Shown here in pieces: positions 6,166 to 7,219 of a stretch of DNA of 7,219 bases. Source of the DNA: Wenzhouxiangella sp. (GTDB lineage Bacteria; Pseudomonadota; Gammaproteobacteria; Xanthomonadales; Wenzhouxiangellaceae); NCBI GenBank assembly GCA_007123575.1, contig SKKV01000150.1, forward strand, positions 1 to 7,219, given 5' to 3'. Every line of letters starts with the position of its first letter. The first letter of the stretch is position 1. The notes beneath the pieces are model-generated. The model worked only from the letters and a program-made list of their open reading frames with translations. It did no database searches and was not told where the DNA came from. The translations under genes were made by a program, and so were the position numbers.

Positions 6166-7219
6166 ATGATGTTTGAACTGGCTCGTGAACAACTCTTGCA
6201 ACCGGCTGGTCTTGAAGAAAACCACCTGGAGCGCATCCTGGCTCGCTTGTGCGGCCCAGGTGTGGATCTGGGTGAGGCCTATTTCCAGCGCCGCGTGCGC
6301 GAAAGCTGGATGTTGGAAGATGGCAGCGTGCGCAGCGGTAGCTGGGACGTTGATCAAGGCGTCGGCCTGCGCGCGGTGGCTGGTACCGGTACCGGTTTTG
6401 CCTATGCCGATTCGCTTGATCTGCCGGCCCTGATGCAGGCCGCCAGCAGTGCCAGGGCCATCGCTCGTACCGGACAGGCGGGCAAGGTCAATGCGGGTCA
6501 GACCGTTCAGGCCCGGCATCGCTACACCGCCGATGATCCGACCGCGGCCGGTCAGGCCAGCGATCGGGTCGAGCTGTTGCGCACCATCGATGCCTACACC
6601 CGTTCGCTGGATCCCCGGGTGTCGCAGGTCACGGTCAATCTGTCGGCCAGCTTCGAGACGATTGTGGTGACCGCCAGCGACGGCGTGCTTGCCGGGGACG
6701 TGCGACCGTTGGTGCGGCTGGATATTCGCGTGCTGATGGAAGACGGCAGCCGGCGTGAGCAGGGCTTTGCCGGCGGCGGCGGCCGCTTCGAGCTGACTGA
6801 GTTGATGAAGTCTGATACCTGGCAGGACATGGCGCGCGAAGCGGTCCGCCAGGGTGGGGTGAACCTGACGGCCGAGGATGCGCCGGCCGGTCACATGAAG
6901 GTCGTGCTTGGCCCGGGCTGGCCCGGGGTGCTGCTGCACGAAGCCATCGGTCATGGGCTGGAAGGCGACTTCAACCGCAAGGGTATCTCGGCATTCAGCA
7001 ATCGTATTGGTGAACAGGTGGCCAGCGCCGGCTGCACCATTGTTGATGACGGCACCCTGGAACGTCGCCGCGGCTCATTGAGCATTGACGATGAGGGTAC
7101 GCCGGCCAACTGCACGACCCTGATCGAAAACGGCCGCCTGGTCGGCTACATGCAAGACAAGCTCAATGCCCGCCTGATGGGCGTGGCCCCGACCGGCAAC
7201 GGTCGTCGTGAGTCGTTCG
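6166..7219 (+). CDS. tldD: TldD metalloprotease subunit (3' end outside window)
   Basis: Cytoplasmic zinc protease subunit that works as a heterodimer with TldE (PmbA) and degrades unfolded peptides. In E. coli the pair removes the microcin B17 leader and cleaves the CcdA antitoxin. The reading frame is open to the window edge: 351 full codons of an expected 480 or so. Visible landmarks are ESWMLEDG and DQGVGLRAVAGTGTGFAYAD in the N-terminal domain, VRPLVRLDIRVL, GGGGRF (203-208), GWPGVLLHEAIGHGLEGDF with the HExxxH zinc site at 258-263, VDDGTLERRRGS, DDEGTP, and GYMQDKLNARLMGVAPTGNGRRES close to the edge. The segment after GGGGRF seems some seven residues shorter than in E. coli TldD, from memory. 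The start at ATG 6166 (or the adjacent ATG 6169) fits GGAA at 6152-6155; ATG 6130 is also in frame but would add residues the family lacks. Being the catalytic, HExxxH-bearing partner distinguishes it from TldE. Confidence 0.95.
   Translation, partial: MMFELAREQLLQPAGLEENHLERILARLCGPGVDLGEAYFQRRVRESWMLEDGSVRSGSWDVDQGVGLRAVAGTGTGFAYADSLDLPALMQAASSARAIARTGQAGKVNAGQTVQARHRYTADDPTAAGQASDRVELLRTIDAYTRSLDPRVSQVTVNLSASFETIVVTASDGVLAGDVRPLVRLDIRVLMEDGSRREQGFAGGGGRFELTELMKSDTWQDMAREAVRQGGVNLTAEDAPAGHMKVVLGPGWPGVLLHEAIGHGLEGDFNRKGISAFSNRIGEQVASAGCTIVDDGTLERRRGSLSIDDEGTPANCTTLIENGRLVGYMQDKLNARLMGVAPTGNGRRESF

Noticed and set aside
6124..6954. Minus-strand open frame (276 codons) opposite tldD
   Set aside because: It is antisense to TldD including the HExxxH region. 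Its His-, Gln- and Gly-rich composition is a by-product of the codon bias, and it has no family motif.

Overview
The window carries four conserved housekeeping genes of a GC-rich gammaproteobacterium: maf (minus strand), then rng, yhdP and the first part of tldD (plus strand). The set maf(yhdE)-rng-yhdP-tldD is a classic gammaproteobacterial neighbourhood; in Escherichia coli it follows mreBCD, with all genes on one strand. Codon use is strongly GC-biased, and nothing in the genes suggests recent transfer. I cannot name the genus. A free-living, high-GC member of the Xanthomonadales/Chromatiales side of the class would fit, but that is a guess.

Layout. Bases 1-153 are non-coding, less GC-rich than the genes, and packed with three copies of a modular repeat, each made of three 8-bp blocks (consensus CTTTGCGN) plus a GAGAAA-like tail, in alternating orientation (+, -, +). 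Bases 154-714 (minus) encode a Maf nucleotide pyrophosphatase of the YhdE type. A short divergent promoter region (715-809) separates it from rng (810-2282), which encodes RNase G. The stop codon of rng overlaps a TTG start of yhdP (2279-6031), a 1250-residue AsmA-like inner-membrane-anchored protein implicated in phospholipid transport to the outer membrane. After a 134-bp gap holding a possible promoter and two small inverted repeats, tldD starts at 6166 and runs off the window end after 351 codons.

The four proteins have no single shared pathway: Maf removes non-canonical or pyrimidine nucleotides and has been tied to septum control, RNase G matures 16S rRNA and degrades mRNA, YhdP supports the outer-membrane lipid supply, and TldD is half of the TldD/TldE metalloprotease. 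rng and yhdP look translationally coupled. tldD may be read from the same transcript, from its own promoter, or both.

I found no undescribed multi-gene system here. The most unusual content is the repeat cluster at the left end, followed by the reversed orientation of maf relative to rng and the TTGA stop/start overlap between rng and yhdP.
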